This document shows, in pieces, positions 3,324 through 6,400 of a stretch of 6,400 bases of DNA (position 1 is the stretch's first letter; the number at the start of each line of letters is the position of its first letter). Position numbers and translations under genes: made by a program. Under the pieces are notes generated by a model. The model saw only the letters and a program-made list of their open reading frames with translations, was not told the origin of the DNA and did not search any database. This DNA is from Dehalococcoidia bacterium (GTDB taxonomy: Bacteria > Chloroflexota > Dehalococcoidia > GIF9 > AB-539-J10), in assembly GCA_030603265.1 (NCBI GenBank), contig JAUVYD010000093.1, positions 1 to 6,400 of the forward strand, given 5' to 3'.

Positions 3324-6179
3324 TCAGCGCGCCACAGCGTTCCCGGTTCCCCTGGTAATCACCGGGCGCAGGTAACGACCCGTCACGGACCCGCTGTTCT
3401 CAGCAATTTCCTCCGGTTCCCCCGTCGCGATGACCCATCCCCCGTCGTCGCCGGCACCCGGGCCCAGGTCAATAATCCAATCCGCATTCTTGAGTACATC
3501 GAGGTGATGCTCTATGACCAGTACCGTGTTGCCGTAATCGACGAGGCGCTGCAGCACACGCAGCAGGCACTCGATGTCGGAGAAGGCCAGTCCTGTCGTA
3601 GGCTCGTCAAGGATATAGAAGGTGTTGCCTGTGGAGCGGCGCGAAAGCTCGGTCGCGAGCTTCACACGCTGCGCTTCACCACCGGAGAGCGTGGGCGCCG
3701 GCTGACCGAGGCAGACATAGCCAAGGCCAACGTCACGCAGGGTCTCAAGTCTCCTGCGGATAGGCGGGATGTTCTCGAAGAACTCGACGGCCTCCTCCAC
3801 TGTCATGTCGAGGACATCGGCAATCGTCTTCCCCTTGAACCTGATCTCGAGCGCCTCGCGGTTGTACCTGCGGCCCCGGCACACTTCGCAAGGGACAGTC
3901 ACATCTGAGAGGAACTGCATCGGTATCTGGACAAACCCCGCTCCCTGGCAGGACTCACATCTGCCTCCCTTGACATTGAACGAGAAGCGGCCCGGGCTGT
4001 ATCCTCTCGCCCTCGCCTCGGGCACCTGCGCGAACAGCTCACGTATGGGAGTGAAGGTGCCGGTGTACGTCACCGGGTTGCTGCGTGGAGTTCGGCCGAT
4101 GGGCGACTGGTCGATGTTGACGACTTTGTCGATGTGCTCCAGTCCCGTTATGGCATCACAGTCCCCCGGGGCATCCTTCGCCCTGTAAAGGTCACGCGCG
4201 AGCCGCTTGTACAGGACTTCGTTGATGAGGGAGCTTTTCCCGGAACCTGAGACGCCTGTCACGCACACGAAACGCCCGAGCGGTATGTGGACGTCAACTC
4301 CCTTGAGGTTGTTCTCTCGAGCCCCCCTGATGACTATCTCTTTCCCGTTGCCCATCCTCCTGGAGCAGGGCATCGGTATCCGCCGGGCTCCACTGAGATA
4401 GTTGCCCGTGGCCGAGGCGCCACAGGCCATGATGTCCTCGATGGTCCCGGTGGCGACCACCTCGCCACCCCACTTCCCCGCACCCGGTCCTATGTCGATG
4501 ATGTGGTCGGCGGCTCGCATCATCGCCTCGTCGTGTTCCACGACGAGCACCGTGTTGTCGAGGTCCCGCAGGCGCTCCAGCGTCCTGATGAGGCGCGAGT
4601 CGTCCGCAGGGTGCAATCCCACGGTGGGCTCATCACACACGTACAGAACGCCCGTGAGCCCGCTCCCTATCTGGGTTGCGAGATGAATCCTCTGGGCCTC
4701 GCCTCCACTCAGCGTGGACGACGCCCGATCTATCGTGATGTAGCTGAGGCCGATGTCGCGCAGGAAGCCCAGCCTGCTGCATATCTCCTTAAGTATCTGT
4801 CGCGCTATCACTTCCTCTCTCTCCGAGAGGCTCTCAGGCAACTGCTCTGCCCACCGGAGGGCTGAGGAGATGGACAACCCTGACACATCCATGATGTTCA
4901 GGTTGCCTATCTTCACCGCCAGGACCTCCGGCTTGAGGCGTTTGCCCTTGCAGGCGCCACACGGGTGCGACGACGTGTAGCGGCTGATCTCGGCCCGCGC
5001 CGCATCGGAATCAGTCTCGCGAAAGCGTCGCTCGAGATTGGGAATCACTCCCTCGAAGCGTGTGTAGCGCTGGACGAGGCCGTTTCTGCCGTCATACGTT
5101 GCCAGGACAGGGCCTCGATTGTCCCCGTACAGTATGGTATTCACCTGGTCCTCGGAGAGCTCTCGCACCGGCGTCGAGAGGGAGAACCCCCCCCTGTCCG
5201 CAACAGCCTCCAGCATGCTCGCGTACCAGACTGACATCGCTCCGCTTCGCGACCACGGGAAGACAGCCCCTTCCGTGACGCTCAAGCTGCGGTCCGGCAG
5301 AACGAGAGCCGGGTCAATCTCCCACTTAACTCCCAGGCCGGTGCACAAAGGGCAGGCGCCGTGAGGGCTGTTGAAGCTGAACGTACGCGGCTCAATCTCG
5401 CCGATGCTGATGCCACAGTAGACGCACGCGAAGTGCTCGGAGAACAGCATCTCGTCGCCATCAATGACCTTGACGACAACGACGCCGGAGCCGAGCTTCA
5501 ACGCGGTCTCAACGGACTCCGCAAGCCTGGTAGCGCCTTCACCGGAGTCCACAACGAGACGATCAACGACCGCCTCGATGGAGTGTTTCCGGTTCTTATC
5601 AAGTTGGAACTCGTCCGACAGGTCATGCACGTCCCCATCCACCCTGACTCGAACGAAGCCGGCCCTGCGCAGGTCCTGGAACACCTGCTGGTGCTCCCCC
5701 TTTCTGTCCTTCACAAGTGGAGCCAGCAGCACTATCCTGCTGCCCTGAGGCAATTCAAGAGCGGCGTCAACTACCTGTTGCACGGTCTGGCGCTGTATCT
5801 CCCGTCCGCAGTTCGGGCAATGCGGATGCCCGATGCGGGCGAACAGGAGTCGCAGGTAGTCATAGACTTCAGTGACCGTCCCGACCGTGGAGCGAGGGTT
5901 GTGGCCGGGGCCCTTCTGATCGATTGAGATAGCGGGGCTCAGCCCTTCGATGTAGTCCACGTCGGGCTTTCGCATCTGGCCGAGGAACTGACGTGCGTAG
6001 GCAGAAAGCGATTCGACGTAGCGGCGTTGCCCCTCAGCGTATATCGTGTCGAATGCGAGCGAACTCTTCCCGGAGCCCGAGACGCCGGTGATTACTACGA
6101 GCTTGCCGCGCGGGATAACTACATCTATGTTCTTGAGGTTGTGCTCGCGGGCGCCCCTCACAACGATTGCGGTGGCCAT
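3324..6179 (-). CDS. uvrA: Excinuclease ABC subunit A (UvrA)
   Basis: 951 residues, full length for UvrA, the dimeric ATPase that finds bulky DNA damage and loads UvrB in nucleotide excision repair. Two ABC ATPase modules are visible. Walker A GVSGSGKSS is at 32 and 642, signature LSGGEAQR at 490-497 and 831-838, and Walker B plus Glu are LYVCDEP (512-518) and FYILDEP (854-860). The three zinc sites are complete: C121/C124 with C407/C410; C252/C255 with C276/C279; and C741/C744 with C764/C767 in the G-rich damage-sensing finger. The UvrB-binding region should fall at about 131-245 and the insertion domain at about 288-398. In the second module the usual GLHF after Walker B reads GLAF (A865). 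ATG 6179 opens the conserved IVVRGAREHNLKNI start and has no clear Shine-Dalgarno. A promoter element lies 10 bases upstream of it. uvrB and uvrC are not in the window, as is common. Confidence 0.98.
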   Translation of the reverse strand: MATAIVVRGAREHNLKNIDVVIPRGKLVVITGVSGSGKSSLAFDTIYAEGQRRYVESLSAYARQFLGQMRKPDVDYIEGLSPAISIDQKGPGHNPRSTVGTVTEVYDYLRLLFARIGHPHCPNCGREIQRQTVQQVVDAALELPQGSRIVLLAPLVKDRKGEHQQVFQDLRRAGFVRVRVDGDVHDLSDEFQLDKNRKHSIEAVVDRLVVDSGEGATRLAESVETALKLGSGVVVVKVIDGDEMLFSEHFACVYCGISIGEIEPRTFSFNSPHGACPLCTGLGVKWEIDPALVLPDRSLSVTEGAVFPWSRSGAMSVWYASMLEAVADRGGFSLSTPVRELSEDQVNTILYGDNRGPVLATYDGRNGLVQRYTRFEGVIPNLERRFRETDSDAARAEISRYTSSHPCGACKGKRLKPEVLAVKIGNLNIMDVSGLSISSALRWAEQLPESLSEREEVIARQILKEICSRLGFLRDIGLSYITIDRASSTLSGGEAQRIHLATQIGSGLTGVLYVCDEPTVGLHPADDSRLIRTLERLRDLDNTVLVVEHDEAMMRAADHIIDIGPGAGKWGGEVVATGTIEDIMACGASATGNYLSGARRIPMPCSRRMGNGKEIVIRGARENNLKGVDVHIPLGRFVCVTGVSGSGKSSLINEVLYKRLARDLYRAKDAPGDCDAITGLEHIDKVVNIDQSPIGRTPRSNPVTYTGTFTPIRELFAQVPEARARGYSPGRFSFNVKGGRCESCQGAGFVQIPMQFLSDVTVPCEVCRGRRYNREALEIRFKGKTIADVLDMTVEEAVEFFENIPPIRRRLETLRDVGLGYVCLGQPAPTLSGGEAQRVKLATELSRRSTGNTFYILDEPTTGLAFSDIECLLRVLQRLVDYGNTVLVIEHHLDVLKNADWIIDLGPGAGDDGGWVIATGEPEEIAENSGSVTGRYLRPVITRGTGNAVAR

Positions 6180-6187
6180 GGCCTTGC

Positions 6188-6199
6188 TGATTGTAGCAC
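6188..6199 (-). promoter_or_regulatory. Extended -10 promoter element of uvrA
   Basis: Read on the minus strand this is GTGCTACAATCA, identical over 12 bases to the element at 1500-1511. The TACAAT hexamer occupies 6195-6190 and ends 10 bases before the uvrA ATG, so the transcript would start about 3-5 bases ahead of the start codon. A weak -35 candidate TTGTGG (6219-6214) is 18 bases away. No LexA-type palindrome is seen around it. Confidence 0.6.
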
Positions 6200-6250
6200 C
6201 GGGCCGAACGGGCCCACAAAGCGCTGCGGGAGTCCGCGTGGGTGCAAGCG

Positions 6251-6285
6251 ACAGGCGGACCCCCTTTATCAGGGGGTCCGCCTGT
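6251..6285. terminator. Strong 14-bp hairpin between hppA and uvrA
   Basis: ACAGGCGGACCCCC (6251-6264) and its exact reverse complement (6272-6285) enclose the 7-base loop TTTATCA. It starts 22 bases past the hppA stop codon on the minus strand and lies upstream of the uvrA promoter, the right place to end hppA transcription. No T-run follows on either strand, so it is not a textbook intrinsic terminator. Its GGCGGAC core also resembles the hairpin repeats elsewhere in the window, so it may be another repeat copy. Confidence 0.5.
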
Positions 6286-6307
6286 GGAAGTCTTGTGTTG
6301 TTCCGTA

Positions 6308-6400
6308 CTAGAGGATACCGGTGAAGTTGACGAGCACGGGTGCAAGCATCAGCGAAATCACCGACATCAGCTTGAGCATGATGTTCAGAGATGGGCCGGC
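6308..6400 (-). CDS. hppA: Membrane-bound pyrophosphatase, C-terminal end (partial)
   Basis: The last 30 codons and the TAG stop (6310-6308) of a gene entering from the right edge. The visible residues, AGPSLNIMLKLMSVISLMLA then PVLVNFTGIL, match the conserved C terminus of H+/Na+-translocating membrane pyrophosphatases. In that family a GDPFKDTSGPSLN-type motif leads into the last transmembrane helix. These enzymes couple pyrophosphate hydrolysis to ion pumping across the membrane. The catalytic and ion-selectivity residues lie outside the window, so the pumped ion and potassium dependence cannot be read. The gene is upstream of uvrA on the same strand but is separated from it by a 14-bp hairpin and a promoter candidate, so it is likely its own unit. 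Confidence 0.8.
   Translation of the reverse strand, partial: AGPSLNIMLKLMSVISLMLAPVLVNFTGIL

Noticed and set aside
3159..3908. Long + strand open frames opposite uvrA (for example 3159-3908, 4287-4865 and 5361-5927)
   Set aside because: They are antisense shadows of a highly conserved gene with strong GC codon bias and have no domain of their own.
6180..6307. LexA/SOS operator upstream of uvrA
   Set aside because: A CGAAC occurs at 6205-6209 but without the matching GTTC half at the right distance, and no CTG-N10-CAG palindrome is seen.

Overview
The window is GC-rich bacterial chromosome. It carries four complete protein genes, the ends of two more, and two intergenic stretches full of hairpin repeats. 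My best guess for the source is a member of the Chloroflexota, perhaps Dehalococcoidia. The guess rests on the general look of the proteins and on the many intergenic hairpins bounded by GTAGGGGC/GCCCCTAC, a repeat style I associate with such genomes. It is an inference; no marker gene here proves it.

Layout from left to right. Positions 2-121 (+) hold the last 39 codons of what looks like an IS110-family transposase. Positions 122-about 660 hold no convincing gene but several GC-rich hairpin repeats. A + strand pair follows: an exonuclease III/AP endonuclease gene (710-1483) and a HAD-family phosphatase gene (about 1547-2188). Positions 2189-2590 hold no gene. Most of that stretch is a roughly 307-bp MITE-like element with 12-bp terminal inverted repeats, flanked by CTAG on both sides, and carrying two more of the hairpin repeats. 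The right-hand CTAG contains the stop codon of the next gene.

The minus strand then carries, in transcription order, the end of a membrane pyrophosphatase gene (hppA, 6308-6400), uvrA (3324-6179) and a small cytoplasmic transglutaminase-like protein gene (2591-3244). uvrA and the transglutaminase-like gene are 79 bp apart and may be co-transcribed. hppA is separated from uvrA by a strong 14-bp hairpin and a promoter candidate, so it is probably a separate unit.

Functionally the window is mostly housekeeping. Exonuclease III serves base excision repair and UvrA serves nucleotide excision repair, but they lie in opposite orientation in separate units. The HAD phosphatase and the transglutaminase-like protein have no pathway partners in view, so their substrates stay open. 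I found no new multi-gene system. The items most worth a second look are an identical 12-base promoter element upstream of both the HAD gene and uvrA, which places the uvrA transcript start almost at its ATG; the CTAG-flanked element at the 3' end of the transglutaminase-like gene; and the hairpin repeat family with a transposase end close beside one copy.
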